From an uncultured Pelagibacteraceae bacterium (GTDB taxonomy: Bacteria > Pseudomonadota > Alphaproteobacteria > Pelagibacterales > Pelagibacteraceae): a stretch of DNA of 64,000 nt. This document shows positions 9,146-17,844 of this stretch, piece by piece; within the stretch, counting starts at the first letter, position 1, and every line of letters begins with the position of its first letter. Below the pieces are notes generated by a model. The model saw nothing but the letters and a program-made list of their open reading frames with translations, did no database searches and was not told the DNA's origin. The stretch covers positions 21,001 through 85,000 of the forward strand of contig CACGVC010000003.1 of the NCBI GenBank assembly GCA_902576335.1, read 5' to 3'. Position numbers and translations under genes: made by a program.

Positions 9146-10143
9146 GAATAAAAGTTGGAATAAATGGATTAGGTAGAATAGGAAGAATGATTATTCGTTC
9201 AATTATTGAAAATAATTACAAAAATATAGAGATCAAACATATAAATAATAGAGCAGATTCAGAAGCAAGCTCAAAACTTTTAAAATATGATTCTATTCAT
9301 GGAAAATTTAATGCAGAAATTAATTTTGATGAGAAAAACTTGATTATTAATAATAATAAAATTTCTTTTACCCAAGAAACTAATTTAAATAATATTGATT
9401 GGAAAAAACATGGTGTAGAGTACGTTTTCGAATGCACTGGTAAATTTAACTCTAAGGACAAATTGGAAACCCATCTAAAAAATGGTGCGAAAAAAGTTAT
9501 TGTTTCTGCCCCATGTAAAAATGCAGATAAAACAATTGTATACGGAGTAAATGAGTTAGAATTGAAAAAAAATGACAAAATCATTTCTGCTGCATCATGC
9601 ACAACTAATTGTCTTGCACCTGTAGCTTTTATTTTAAATAAAAATTTTGAAATTGAAAAAGGTTTTATGACTACTATTCATGCATTCACAAGTGATCAAA
9701 GAATTTTAGACAATTCTCATAAAGATCTAAGAAGAGCAAGATCTGCAAGCCAATCTATTGTTCCAACTTCAACTGGTGCGTCAAAGGCAATAGGCGAAAT
9801 AATTCCTTCTCTTAAAGGTAAATTAGAAGGTATAGCAATGAGGGTGCCAACACCAAATGTTTCTTTAATTGAACTTGTGTTTTGTACAAAAAAAGATTTG
9901 AGTATCGAAAAAATAAATTCAGTGTTTCAAAGTTTTAGTAAAAAAAATAAAGTTCTTGAATTCACAAAAGAAAAACTTGTATCTATAGATTTCAATCATA
10001 ATCCTGCTTCGTCAATTATTGATGGAAGTTTAACGAATGTAATAGGGAAAAAAATGGGTAAAATTTCAGCGTGGTATGATAATGAGTGGGGTTTTTCAAA
10101 CAGGATGTGTGATATTGCACAACACCTTTATAAAATTTCTTAA
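9142..10143 (+). CDS. gap: Glyceraldehyde-3-phosphate dehydrogenase, type I
   Basis: This enzyme interconverts glyceraldehyde 3-phosphate and 1,3-bisphosphoglycerate. The 333-residue protein has the Rossmann motif INGLGRIGRM, the catalytic cysteine in SAASCTTNCLAP (about residue 153), the catalytic histidine region TTIHAFTSDQ, and the C-terminal WYDNEWGFSNRM. The start overlaps the tkt stop by 4 bases. At the end of the second beta strand, where NAD-specific GAPDHs usually carry Asp (IND), this protein reads HINNRAD. The Asp-to-Asn change followed by Arg may relax NAD specificity toward NADP; that is inference. Confidence 0.96.
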   Translation: MRIKVGINGLGRIGRMIIRSIIENNYKNIEIKHINNRADSEASSKLLKYDSIHGKFNAEINFDEKNLIINNNKISFTQETNLNNIDWKKHGVEYVFECTGKFNSKDKLETHLKNGAKKVIVSAPCKNADKTIVYGVNELELKKNDKIISAASCTTNCLAPVAFILNKNFEIEKGFMTTIHAFTSDQRILDNSHKDLRRARSASQSIVPTSTGASKAIGEIIPSLKGKLEGIAMRVPTPNVSLIELVFCTKKDLSIEKINSVFQSFSKKNKVLEFTKEKLVSIDFNHNPASSIIDGSLTNVIGKKMGKISAWYDNEWGFSNRMCDIAQHLYKIS

Positions 10144-11321
10144 TGAAGTATCTAAAAGATCAAGGAAATCTTGAAGGCAAAGTTGTATTATTAAGGCTTG
10201 ACCTAAATGTACCTCTCAAGAACCAAGTGATTATTGATGAGACAAGGATTAACAAGATATTACCTGTCATAAATTTCCTTATTAAAAAAAATTCCAAAGT
10301 TTTAGTAATCTCACATGTAGGTCGACCAAAAGGGAAAATAAATTTTGATCTATCTTTAAAACCAATTTGTGAAAATTTAGAGAGAAAAATAGATCAAAAA
10401 ATAAAATTGGTTAAGGGAAATATTTATAAAATAAAAAAAGAAGACTTATTTAAAAACTCAAAAGATCAGATAGTTTTTCTAGAGAATATAAGATTTTATG
10501 TGGAGGAAGAAAAAAATGATATTAATTTTTCAAAAAATTTAGCAGAGCTGGGAGATATTTTCGTCAATGATGCCTTTTCTTGCTCACATAGGGCTCACGC
10601 ATCTGTAAGCAAAATCACTAAATTTTTACCATCATTTGCCGGCTTACAGTTTGAAACGGAAATAAGTGCCCTAAAAAAAGTTACTACAGAAATAAAAAAA
10701 CCAGTTACTTGCATTATTGGTGGAGCTAAAATATCTACAAAGATAGGTCTTATAAAAAACTTAATACCTAAGTTTGATAACATTATAATTGCTGGAGCAA
10801 TGGCTAATAATATTTTAAATTACAAAGGTAATCCAGTTGGAAAATCTTTAAAAGAAGAGAATTGCAAATCAGTAATTGATGACATTTTCGAAACAGCAAA
10901 AAAAAATTCTTGTTTAATCAATTATCCAGAGGATGTCGTAGTTGGAAAAAGTATGGATGACAAGGCCATAATCAAAGAACTTAGTGAAGTTTCCAATGAT
11001 GACTTAATTTTAGATATAGGACCAAAAACAATAAAAAAAATTAGAGATATCATTGAGAGAAGTGAAACAATCTTATGGAACGGGCCAGTAGGATATTTTG
11101 AAAATCCAAACTTTGCGAATGGTTGTTATGAAATTACAAAAAAAATCATTGAAAAAAATGATAAAAACCAAATTTATTCTATTGCTGGAGGAGGAGATAC
11201 AATAGCAGTTTTAAATCAAATGAATGCAATAGATAATTTCAATTTTGTTTCAACTGCTGGTGGAGCCTTTTTAGAATACCTTGAAGGAAAAGACCTTCCT
11301 GGTATAAAAGCCTTAAATTAA
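10143..11321 (+). CDS. pgk: Phosphoglycerate kinase
   Basis: This enzyme transfers phosphate between 1,3-bisphosphoglycerate and ADP. The 392-residue protein shows the family signature VLLRLDLNVPL near residue 20, the substrate loop HVGRPKGK, the basic-patch region DAFSCSHRAHAS, and the C-terminal nucleotide loop AGGGDTIAV followed by STAGGAFLEYLEGK. It overlaps the gap stop by one base, so gap and pgk are tightly coupled, as expected for two consecutive steps. Confidence 0.97.
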   Translation: MKYLKDQGNLEGKVVLLRLDLNVPLKNQVIIDETRINKILPVINFLIKKNSKVLVISHVGRPKGKINFDLSLKPICENLERKIDQKIKLVKGNIYKIKKEDLFKNSKDQIVFLENIRFYVEEEKNDINFSKNLAELGDIFVNDAFSCSHRAHASVSKITKFLPSFAGLQFETEISALKKVTTEIKKPVTCIIGGAKISTKIGLIKNLIPKFDNIIIAGAMANNILNYKGNPVGKSLKEENCKSVIDDIFETAKKNSCLINYPEDVVVGKSMDDKAIIKELSEVSNDDLILDIGPKTIKKIRDIIERSETILWNGPVGYFENPNFANGCYEITKKIIEKNDKNQIYSIAGGGDTIAVLNQMNAIDNFNFVSTAGGAFLEYLEGKDLPGIKALN

Positions 11322-11322
11322 A

Positions 11323-12330
11323 ATGTCTGAATTAAATAATATTGCTTTAAAAATAATTGGGAAAGGAAAAGGTATCTTGGCTGCGGATGAAAGCACAGGT
11401 ACTATGACAAAAAGACTTGAAAGTGTTAACGTACCATCAACTCCTAAGAACAGGTTGGTATTTAGAGAGGCACTTTTTAGTTCAACTAGTATGGCTGACT
11501 GTATTGGAGGTGTTATTTTGTACGATGAAACTATAAAACAAATATCGTCAAAAAAAAATAAGATTACTGAGTTAATTTCTGAAATGGGATCATTGCCGGG
11601 AATTAAAGTGGACACAGGAGCAAAGGTTTTGGCAGGTTCCCCAGATGAAAAAATTACAGAAGGACTTGATGGATTGAGAGAAAGATTAAAGGAATATTAT
11701 AAGATTGGTGCAAAATTTACTAAATGGAGAGGAGTTTATAATATCACAAAGGAATTTCCGAGTAAGCTTGCGATAAGTTCTAATGCTCACGCTTTAGCAA
11801 GATATTCTGCATTAGTTCAAGAATGTAATATGGTACCAATAGTAGAGCCAGAGGTTTTAATGGATGGTGAACATTCTGCTAAAGATTGCTATGAAAAAAC
11901 ATCGAATGTAATTGAAAAGTGTTTTGAGGAATTGATTTTTCACAAGGTGGATTTAAAAGGAATTATTCTAAAACCAAATATGATTTTAGCTGGAAATATG
12001 TCAAAAAATAAAATTTCAAATAATGAAGTTGCAAAATTGACTCTAAAATGCTTAAAAAACTGTGTTCCAACAGAAGTACCTGGGATTGCTTTTTTATCTG
12101 GTGGACAATCAGAGCTAGAGGCAACAGAAAATTTAAATTTAATAAATAAGTATAACGATACTAATTTTATAATGAGCTATTCTTACGGAAGGGCACTTCA
12201 ACAAAGTGCCCTAAAATTTTGGTCAAAAGATATAAAGAATATTAAGGGTACTCAAAAAATCTTTAACCATCGAGCAAAAATGAATACATTGGCTGCTCAA
12301 GGAAATTGGTCTAAAGATCTTGAGATATAA
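11323..12330 (+). CDS. Fructose-bisphosphate aldolase, class I
   Basis: This Schiff-base aldolase joins or cleaves dihydroxyacetone phosphate and glyceraldehyde 3-phosphate. The 335-residue protein is of the eukaryote-like class I type: GKGILAADESTGTMTKRL at the N-terminus, TKWRGVYNI, EPEVLMDGEHS, the Schiff-base lysine in GIILKPNMILAG (about residue 224), and FLSGGQSELEAT. It starts one base after the pgk stop. No phosphofructokinase gene is in the window, so whether this cluster runs mainly in the gluconeogenic direction cannot be judged here. Confidence 0.95.
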   Translation: MSELNNIALKIIGKGKGILAADESTGTMTKRLESVNVPSTPKNRLVFREALFSSTSMADCIGGVILYDETIKQISSKKNKITELISEMGSLPGIKVDTGAKVLAGSPDEKITEGLDGLRERLKEYYKIGAKFTKWRGVYNITKEFPSKLAISSNAHALARYSALVQECNMVPIVEPEVLMDGEHSAKDCYEKTSNVIEKCFEELIFHKVDLKGIILKPNMILAGNMSKNKISNNEVAKLTLKCLKNCVPTEVPGIAFLSGGQSELEATENLNLINKYNDTNFIMSYSYGRALQQSALKFWSKDIKNIKGTQKIFNHRAKMNTLAAQGNWSKDLEI

Positions 12331-12934
12331 TAAAAAAAAATTTATCTATTTAATCTCACCATTAAAAATTGATAAAACTTTTTATTTTCATCTTGAAAAT
12401 ATCTTGAAACAAGAAAAAGTGAGTTTTTTTCAGCTTAGACTCAAAAACGAAAAAATTGAAAAAAAATTAATAATTGGAAAAAGGATAAAAAAAATTTGTA
12501 AAAAATTTAAAGTTAAATTTTTGGTAAATGATGATGCTTATTTGGCCAAACACTTAAATGCTGATGGTTGCCATTTAGGTCAGAATGATATGAGTATTCA
12601 TAAAGCAAGAAAATTGATTGGTGATAAAATAATTGGGATTACTTGTCATAACTCAATTAAATTAGCAAAAGTTGCTTTGAAGAATAAAGCCGATTATATA
12701 GCTTTTGGAGCCTTTTACTCAACAAGCACTAAAAAAACAAAATACAAACCATCGTTAAGTATATTAAAAAAAGCTAGAAAAATCACAAAAAAACCAATAG
12801 TTGCGATTGGTGGCATCAATTATAATAACTATAAAAATCTTTTATTGAATAAAGCTAACTTATTGGCTATTTCAAGCTACGTTTGGAAAAATAAAAAACT
12901 TAAACCTTTTGAAGCAATAAGGAAATTAAAATGA
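12320..12934 (+). CDS. thiE: Thiamine phosphate synthase-like protein
   Basis: ThiE couples the pyrimidine (HMP-PP) and thiazole (THZ-P) halves of thiamine. The 204-residue TIM-barrel protein has the expected blocks: FFQLRLKN, LVNDDAYLAKHLNADGCHLGQNDM, IIGITCHN, DYIAFGAFYSTSTK and VAIGGINYNN. It is very lysine-rich. The likely start is a TTG that overlaps the fba stop by 11 bases; there is no nearer ATG before the conserved region, and placement right after fba is common in alphaproteobacteria. The usual family motif in the phosphate-binding part is IGxSxH; here it reads GITCHN, so activity is likely but the protein is divergent. Confidence 0.82.
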   Translation: MRYNKKKFIYLISPLKIDKTFYFHLENILKQEKVSFFQLRLKNEKIEKKLIIGKRIKKICKKFKVKFLVNDDAYLAKHLNADGCHLGQNDMSIHKARKLIGDKIIGITCHNSIKLAKVALKNKADYIAFGAFYSTSTKKTKYKPSLSILKKARKITKKPIVAIGGINYNNYKNLLLNKANLLAISSYVWKNKKLKPFEAIRKLK

Positions 12935-13491
12935 AAATAAATGCTAGTGAAATAAGAGTAGGCATGTTGCTTGAGTACAAAGATGATTTATGGCAAGTCT
13001 TAAAAACACAACATGTAAAACCTGGAAAAGGTGGAGCTTTTGCACAAGTAGAGATGAAAAGTGTGAACAAAAATACAAAATTAAACGAGAGATTTAGATC
13101 AAATGAAAGTGTGGAAAAAGCATCTTTAGAAGAAATTAGTTTTAATTATTGTTACGAAGATGAAAATAACTTTTTTTTCATGGATCCGAAATCTTTTGAG
13201 CAAATTCAAATAAAGAAAAATATAGTTGGACAAAAAGGGAGGTTGCTGACAGAAAATCTAAAAGTGACCATAAGTTTTTATAATAATGATCCAATTTCAA
13301 TAGATTTGCCTAATCAAGTTGAATGCAAGATTGATACAACAGACGCTGCTCTAAGGGGTCAAACAGTCTCTTCATCTTATAAGCCAGCTACTTTAGATAA
13401 CGGATTAAGTATACAGGTTCCACCATTTATTGAAGCAGGTGATCAAATTATTATTGATACCAGAAATTTAGAATACGTTAAAAAAATTTAA
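12931..13491 (+). CDS. efp: Translation elongation factor P
   Basis: EF-P relieves ribosome stalling at consecutive prolines. The 186-residue protein has the three-domain layout, with the modifiable lysine loop HVKPGKGGAFAQV near residue 34, DAALRGQT in the middle, and the C-terminal VPPFIEAGDQIIIDTRNLEYV. The start overlaps the thiE stop by 4 bases (ATGA type). No EF-P modification enzyme is visible in the window. Confidence 0.97.
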   Translation: MKINASEIRVGMLLEYKDDLWQVLKTQHVKPGKGGAFAQVEMKSVNKNTKLNERFRSNESVEKASLEEISFNYCYEDENNFFFMDPKSFEQIQIKKNIVGQKGRLLTENLKVTISFYNNDPISIDLPNQVECKIDTTDAALRGQTVSSSYKPATLDNGLSIQVPPFIEAGDQIIIDTRNLEYVKKI

Positions 13492-13496
13492 AAAAA

Positions 13497-14237
13497 ATGA
13501 ATTCAATTTCAGCAAATTTAAATTTAATGATTAAAGCTTGTGAAAAAGCATCCAAAATACTTATTAGAGATTTTGGAGAAATTGAAAAACTTCAAGTATC
13601 CAAAAAAGGGCCATCAGATTTCGTAACAAACTCTGATCTAAGAGTAGAAAAAATATTAATAGATGAATTATCTAAGGGCAAACCAGATTATTCGATTATA
13701 AGTGAGGAAAATGGGGTGAAAAAAAATAAGGACATCAAAAATACTTGGGTAATTGACCCGATAGACGGAACAGTGAATTTCTTACATGGAATTCCTCATT
13801 TTGCAACTTCGATTGCTTTAAAACGTGAAAATGAAATAATATCTGGCCTAATTTTTGATCCAATAAAGGATGAAATGTTTTATGCTGAAAAAAATAATGG
13901 AGCTTACTTAAATAATAAAAGAATAAGAGTATCTAAAAAAAATAATATGCGAGAATGCTTATTTGCAACTAGTGGAAATGTAGAGGGAAAAATGGAATTT
14001 TCTTTTCGAAAATCAGGCTCTGCAGCTTTAGATATGGCATACATAGCTTGTGGAAGATATGATGGATACTTTCAAAAAAATTTACACTTATGGGATATTG
14101 CGGCAGGATTAGTTATTGTCGAAGAGGCAGGAGGTGTGATTAACAAAATTAACCTTAATAATATTAAAGACTTTAAAATAATTGCCTCAAGTCCCGATAT
14201 TAATGAAAAATTAATGGAAAAAATAAGCAACTTTTAA
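13497..14237 (+). CDS. Inositol monophosphatase family protein (SuhB-like)
   Basis: The 246-residue protein belongs to the magnesium-dependent inositol monophosphatase family. Metal-binding motifs are readable: ISEENG near residue 70, [17 protein letters not shown] near 85-100, and the C-terminal [17 protein letters not shown] near 200. Substrates in the family range from inositol phosphates to other sugar phosphates, and E. coli SuhB also has an RNA-polymerase-linked role in rRNA transcription. The substrate here cannot be told from sequence. It lies 5 bases after efp in the same direction. Confidence 0.92.
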   Translation: MNSISANLNLMIKACEKASKILIRDFGEIEKLQVSKKGPSDFVTNSDLRVEKILIDELSKGKPDYSIISEENGVKKNKDIKNTWVIDPIDGTVNFLHGIPHFATSIALKRENEIISGLIFDPIKDEMFYAEKNNGAYLNNKRIRVSKKNNMRECLFATSGNVEGKMEFSFRKSGSAALDMAYIACGRYDGYFQKNLHLWDIAAGLVIVEEAGGVINKINLNNIKDFKIIASSPDINEKLMEKISNF

Positions 14238-14272
14238 TTGTTTTAAAAGAAACTTTTGCTATAAGACACCGA

Positions 14273-14503
14273 ATGAAAAAAAATATACACCCTAAATACC
14301 ATACAATTAAAGTTGAAATGACAGATGGAACTCAATTTGAGACTAAATCGACTTGGGGGACTGAAGGAGACGTATTAAAATTAGAAATTGATCCTAAGTC
14401 TCATTCTGCCTGGACTGGAGGGAAGCAAAAACTTATGGATAAAGGAAGAATTAGTAAGTTTAATAAAAAATTTCAAAATTTTAAATCAGAAAAAAAAAAC
14501 TAA
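14273..14503 (+). CDS. rpmE: 50S ribosomal protein bL31, cysteine-free form
   Basis: This 76-residue ribosomal protein begins [20 protein letters not shown] and contains [15 protein letters not shown], the alphaproteobacterial bL31 pattern. It has no cysteine at all, so it is the zinc-independent form. It follows the phosphatase gene after 35 bases and abuts trcR directly. Confidence 0.96.
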   Translation: MKKNIHPKYHTIKVEMTDGTQFETKSTWGTEGDVLKLEIDPKSHSAWTGGKQKLMDKGRISKFNKKFQNFKSEKKN

Positions 14504-15070
14504 ATGTCAAAAGCTCCATTAATGCCGATGGCTACAGCTTTGTGGCTCGTTGAGAATACTACACTCACTTTTAAACAAATAGCTGAATTTTGCCATTTAC
14601 ATGAAGTAGAGGTCCAAGGTATTGCAGATGGTGAGGTTGCAAAAGGTATTAAAGCATACAATCCCATAATAACTGGTCAACTTTCAAGAGAGGAGATTGA
14701 TTTATCCTCTAAAGATATTAATAGACCTTTAAATATAAAAAATACCGACGTAGAAATATCTAATAACGAAAAAAAAATTAAAAAATATATTCCTTTGTCA
14801 AAAAGACAGGACAAACCAGACTCAGCATTATGGTTAATTAAACAACATAATATTTTAAAAGACTCACAAATTTCAAGATTAATTGGGATAACAAAAAATT
14901 CTGTTACTTCAATAAGAAATAAGAGTTATTGGAATTATAATAATTTGAGTCCTAAAGACCCTGTAGCGCTTAACCTTTTTTCACAAAAAGATTTGATAGA
15001 AGCAATAGAAAAGGCAGAAAGAAGAATAAAAAGAGAAAAAAAGGAAAAAGAAAAAGCAAAATTAAAATAA
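14504..15070 (+). CDS. DUF1013 protein, TrcR-type cell cycle transcriptional regulator
   Basis: The 188-residue protein matches the alphaproteobacterial DUF1013 family, recognisable from PLMPMATALWLVENTTLTF, HEVEVQGIADGEVAKGI and NPIITGQLSREEIDLS, with a second repeat-like part (DSALWLIKQH...QISRLIGITKNSV) that looks like a helix-turn-helix. Current annotation pipelines name this family TrcR, a cell cycle transcriptional regulator. The C-terminal 25 residues are a charged tail. It starts immediately after the rpmE stop and is on the same strand. Confidence 0.85.
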   Translation: MSKAPLMPMATALWLVENTTLTFKQIAEFCHLHEVEVQGIADGEVAKGIKAYNPIITGQLSREEIDLSSKDINRPLNIKNTDVEISNNEKKIKKYIPLSKRQDKPDSALWLIKQHNILKDSQISRLIGITKNSVTSIRNKSYWNYNNLSPKDPVALNLFSQKDLIEAIEKAERRIKREKKEKEKAKLK

Positions 15071-15110
15071 ATATCAAAATTATGAATAAAATTTATAGAC
15101 ATAAAATTAT

Positions 15111-15133
15111 AAAAATGTTATTCAAACATTTTT
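15111..15133 (+). promoter_or_regulatory. Perfect 9-bp hairpin just upstream of the rpsU ribosome binding site
   Basis: The arms AAAAATGTT (15111-15119) and AACATTTTT (15125-15133) are perfect inverted repeats around a 5-base loop (ATTCA). The 3' arm ends two bases before the Shine-Dalgarno GGAGG of rpsU. Because the arm is followed by more T residues, it could work as a weak intrinsic terminator for the upstream operon, or as a translational control element for S21. It is AT-rich, so its stability in RNA is modest; function is inferred. Confidence 0.5.
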
Positions 15134-15145
15134 TTGGAGGAATTT

Positions 15146-15340
15146 ATTAAAATAGACGTAAAAGATAACAATGTTGAACAAGCTCTAAGAGTTTTAAAGA
15201 GAAAACTTCAAAGAGATGGATTTTTTAAGGTAATAAAAATAAAAAATACTTATGAAAAACCGTCTGAAAAAAAAAAGAGAATACTCCAAGAAAATATTAA
15301 AAGAGTAAAAAAATTAAATAAATTAAGAAATAGAATTTAA
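15146..15340 (+). CDS. rpsU: 30S ribosomal protein bS21, probable ATT start codon
   Basis: The protein is bS21, recognised from VKDNNVEQALRVLKRKLQRD and EKKKRILQENIKRVKK. It binds at the 30S platform near the anti-Shine-Dalgarno helix. The ORF track starts it at a TTG at 15134, but that TTG overlaps the strong Shine-Dalgarno GGAGG (15136-15140) and adds four non-homologous residues. The in-frame ATT at 15146 sits five bases after GGAGG, which is ideal spacing, and gives a protein starting MKIDVKDNN as bS21s normally do. No in-frame ATG or GTG exists nearby. I therefore call a rare ATT start. A perfect hairpin lies just upstream. Initiator tRNA follows 6 bases after the stop. Confidence 0.9.
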   Translation: MKIDVKDNNVEQALRVLKRKLQRDGFFKVIKIKNTYEKPSEKKKRILQENIKRVKKLNKLRNRI

Positions 15341-15346
15341 TTATAT

Positions 15347-15423
<77 letters not shown>

Positions 15424-15429
15424 ATCTAT

Positions 15430-16128
15430 TTATATCTTAAATCTTGATTTTTTACTGTCAACTAAGAAAGCTTTTACAGTTTCTGTTGTGAGCTTTTTAT
15501 ATGAGCTGCCAAATTTTTCGATTTTTTCAATAATACTAGGTGGTATCGTTATTATATGACAACCTAATTGTTTCGCCTGTATAAAATTGTATGGCTCTCT
15601 TACACTAGCCCATAAAATTTCTACATTATTGTATTTTTTTGCTAACCGGATACTCTTTACAAATTCAGGTACAGGATCCTTCCCTGCATCACCAGCTCTT
15701 CCTGCAAATATAGAAATTATCACTTTTGTTTTTTTATTAATTTTGTCTAAAATTTTTTTTGTTTGTTTTGCTGTATAAACAGCTGTAACATTTAACTTAA
15801 TATTTTGATTATTTAATTTTTTTATAACTTTACCTGAAAATTTATTTTTGGAATTAACTACAGGTACTTTTACGTAAATATTTTTACCCCATTCATTTAT
15901 TTTTAATCCTTGATTAATCATAGATTTGTGGTCATCTGCAAAAACCTCAAATGAAATTGGTTTAGTTTTACAAACTTTTAGAATCTTTTTTGAGTATAAT
16001 TTGTAGTCTTTTGCACCAGCTTTTCTCATCAAGCTTGGATTTGTTGTGAAACCTTTTATAATTTTTAATTTATGAAATTTTTTAATTAAATTTAAATCTG
16101 CAATATCACAAAAAATTTTTATACTCAT
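15430..16128 (-). CDS. Transaldolase / fructose-6-phosphate aldolase family protein
   Basis: The 232-residue protein is a short TIM-barrel aldolase of the transaldolase/FSA family. Readable motifs are IFCDIADLNLIKKF and GFTTNPSLMRKAG at the N-terminus, the lysine-bearing strand NIYVKVPVVNS (probable Schiff-base lysine near residue 87), LNVTAVYTAKQ, and ISIFAGRAGDAGKDP. Short members carry out transaldolase or fructose-6-phosphate aldolase chemistry; which one this does cannot be decided by eye. It stands convergent to the rpsU-tRNA run with only 6 bases between them, and 6 bases downstream of pntB. Confidence 0.85.
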   Translation of the reverse strand: MSIKIFCDIADLNLIKKFHKLKIIKGFTTNPSLMRKAGAKDYKLYSKKILKVCKTKPISFEVFADDHKSMINQGLKINEWGKNIYVKVPVVNSKNKFSGKVIKKLNNQNIKLNVTAVYTAKQTKKILDKINKKTKVIISIFAGRAGDAGKDPVPEFVKSIRLAKKYNNVEILWASVREPYNFIQAKQLGCHIITIPPSIIEKIEKFGSSYKKLTTETVKAFLVDSKKSRFKI

Positions 16129-16134
16129 TTTATC

Positions 16135-17532
16135 TTATAAATTTTTTGTAATATCCTCAGTCATTTTTTTTGCATCTGCGAATAACATCAAAGTATTTTC
16201 TTTATAAAATAAGTCGTTATCAATTCCAGCGTAGCCAGGTGAAAGACTTCTTTTTACGAACAATACAGATTTACATTTTTCTACATCAAGAACGGGCATC
16301 CCATAAATTGGACTTTGAGGATCAGTTTTTGCAACTGGATTAGTTACATCATTAGCACCAATTACAAAAGCAACATCTGCATTTGCAAAGTCGTTATTTA
16401 TTTCCTCTAACTCAAATACTTCATCGTATGGTACGTTTGCCTCAGCTAATAAAACATTCATATGTCCAGGCATTCTACCGGCCACTGGATGAATAGCGTA
16501 TGAAACTTTTATATCGTTTTTCTTTAATGTGTCGACCATTTCCCTTAAAGCATGTTGAGCTTGAGCCACTGCCATACCATATCCAGGAACAATTATAACT
16601 GAGGAAGCGTTTTTCATGAGAAATGCCGCATCATCAGCATTACCACTTTTGACTGGTCTTTGCTCTTTAGATGATTTGCTTGATGTATCATCGGTAGCTC
16701 CAAACCCTCCCAAGATTACATTGAAGAATGAACGGTTCATACCTTTGCACATGATGTAAGACAATATTGCACCTGATGAGCCCACCAAAGCACCCGTAAT
16801 TATTAAAGCTGTATTTTCGAGAGTAAAACCAATTCCCGCCGCTGCCCATCCAGAATAAGAATTTAGCATTGAAATTACAACTGGCATATCCGCTCCACCA
16901 ATTGGAATTATCAAGAGAAAACCAATTAAAAAGGAAACGAATAATAATATCCAAAACAAATTTGATGATTGAGTTGAACACAATAGGTAAATTAAAATAA
17001 TTATCGAAATTAAAATTATTGCATTAAGTGGATGTTGACCTTTAAATGTAATTGGTGAACCGGACATAATTCCTTGCAATTTTAAAAAAGCAATTACAGA
17101 TCCTGAAAATGTTATAGCTCCAACTGCGGCTCCGATTGACATTTCAATTAAGCTTCCAAGTTTAATATTTCCAGGTGAGCCAAGATTGAATGCTACAGGA
17201 TTTAAAAATGCTGAAATAGCTACGAAGACTGCAGCTAGTCCAACTAAACTATGAAACCCCGCTACTAATTCTGGCATAGCTGTCATTGGAATTCTATACG
17301 CTATAAAGGCTCCAATTGAACCCCCAACCACAATAAAAATTATAACAAAAATAAACCCACTTGAAAAAGTTCCTATTGATAAAAAAGTTACAGTAACAGC
17401 TATAATCATTCCTAAAATTCCAAATAGATTTCCTTGTCTAGATGTCTCCGGTGATGAGAGACCTCTCAAAGCAAGAATAAATAACACCCCCGAGACTAAA
17501 TAAAAAATTGCTGATAAGTTTGCTGAAATCAT
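16135..17532 (-). CDS. pntB: NAD(P) transhydrogenase subunit beta
   Basis: PntB carries part of the membrane channel (dII) and the NADP-binding domain (dIII) of the proton-translocating transhydrogenase, which uses proton-motive force to make NADPH from NADH. The 465-residue protein has about eight or nine membrane helices in residues 1-265, then dIII with SVIIVPGYGMAVAQAQHAL, YAIHPVAGRMPGHMNVLLAEA and FVIGANDVTNPVAK. It overlaps the pntA2 stop by one base. Confidence 0.97.
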   Translation of the reverse strand: MISANLSAIFYLVSGVLFILALRGLSSPETSRQGNLFGILGMIIAVTVTFLSIGTFSSGFIFVIIFIVVGGSIGAFIAYRIPMTAMPELVAGFHSLVGLAAVFVAISAFLNPVAFNLGSPGNIKLGSLIEMSIGAAVGAITFSGSVIAFLKLQGIMSGSPITFKGQHPLNAIILISIIILIYLLCSTQSSNLFWILLFVSFLIGFLLIIPIGGADMPVVISMLNSYSGWAAAGIGFTLENTALIITGALVGSSGAILSYIMCKGMNRSFFNVILGGFGATDDTSSKSSKEQRPVKSGNADDAAFLMKNASSVIIVPGYGMAVAQAQHALREMVDTLKKNDIKVSYAIHPVAGRMPGHMNVLLAEANVPYDEVFELEEINNDFANADVAFVIGANDVTNPVAKTDPQSPIYGMPVLDVEKCKSVLFVKRSLSPGYAGIDNDLFYKENTLMLFADAKKMTEDITKNL

Positions 17533-17840
17533 TATTTTTCTTTTTTCTTTTTCTTATACATTGCCAACATTCTTTGTGTTACTAAGAACCCGCCAAAAAT
17601 ATTTATTGCTGCAAGTGCAATTGCTAAAAAGCCAAATATACTCGATGTATTGAAAACACTTTGTGGATCTCCAGATAATCCTGCAATAATTGCTCCAACT
17701 ATAATTACAGAGGAAATAGCGTTTGTAACAGACATTAAGGGAGTGTGTAATGATGGTGTAACACTCCAAACAACATAATACCCAACAAAAATAGAGAGGA
17801 TAAAAATGCTTAGTCTAAATATCAAAGGATCAATTTCCAT
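17532..17840 (-). CDS. NAD(P) transhydrogenase subunit alpha part 2 (membrane piece)
   Basis: The 102-residue protein is the short membrane segment that in E. coli forms the C-terminus of PntA and in alphaproteobacteria is a separate gene. It has about three or four hydrophobic helices; PLMSVTNAISSVIIVGAI is the recognisable core, and LVTQRMLAMYKKKKKEK is the C-terminal end. It lies between the NAD-binding subunit gene and pntB with 4-base and 1-base joins, completing the three-gene transhydrogenase operon. Confidence 0.95.
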   Translation of the reverse strand: MEIDPLIFRLSIFILSIFVGYYVVWSVTPSLHTPLMSVTNAISSVIIVGAIIAGLSGDPQSVFNTSSIFGFLAIALAAINIFGGFLVTQRMLAMYKKKKKEK

Positions 17841-17844
17841 AATT

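Noticed and set aside
12280-12330. Possible TPP riboswitch before thiE
   Set aside because: thiE starts inside the fba gene with a TTG; there is no leader and no TPP-box motif.
15424-15429. Intrinsic terminator between the initiator tRNA and the convergent transaldolase gene
   Set aside because: Only 6 bases separate the two and no GC-rich stem or clear inverted repeat is present.
16688-16981. 97-residue minus-strand ORF within pntB
   Set aside because: Alternative frame of pntB; no homology-like pattern and the pntB frame is fully conserved.
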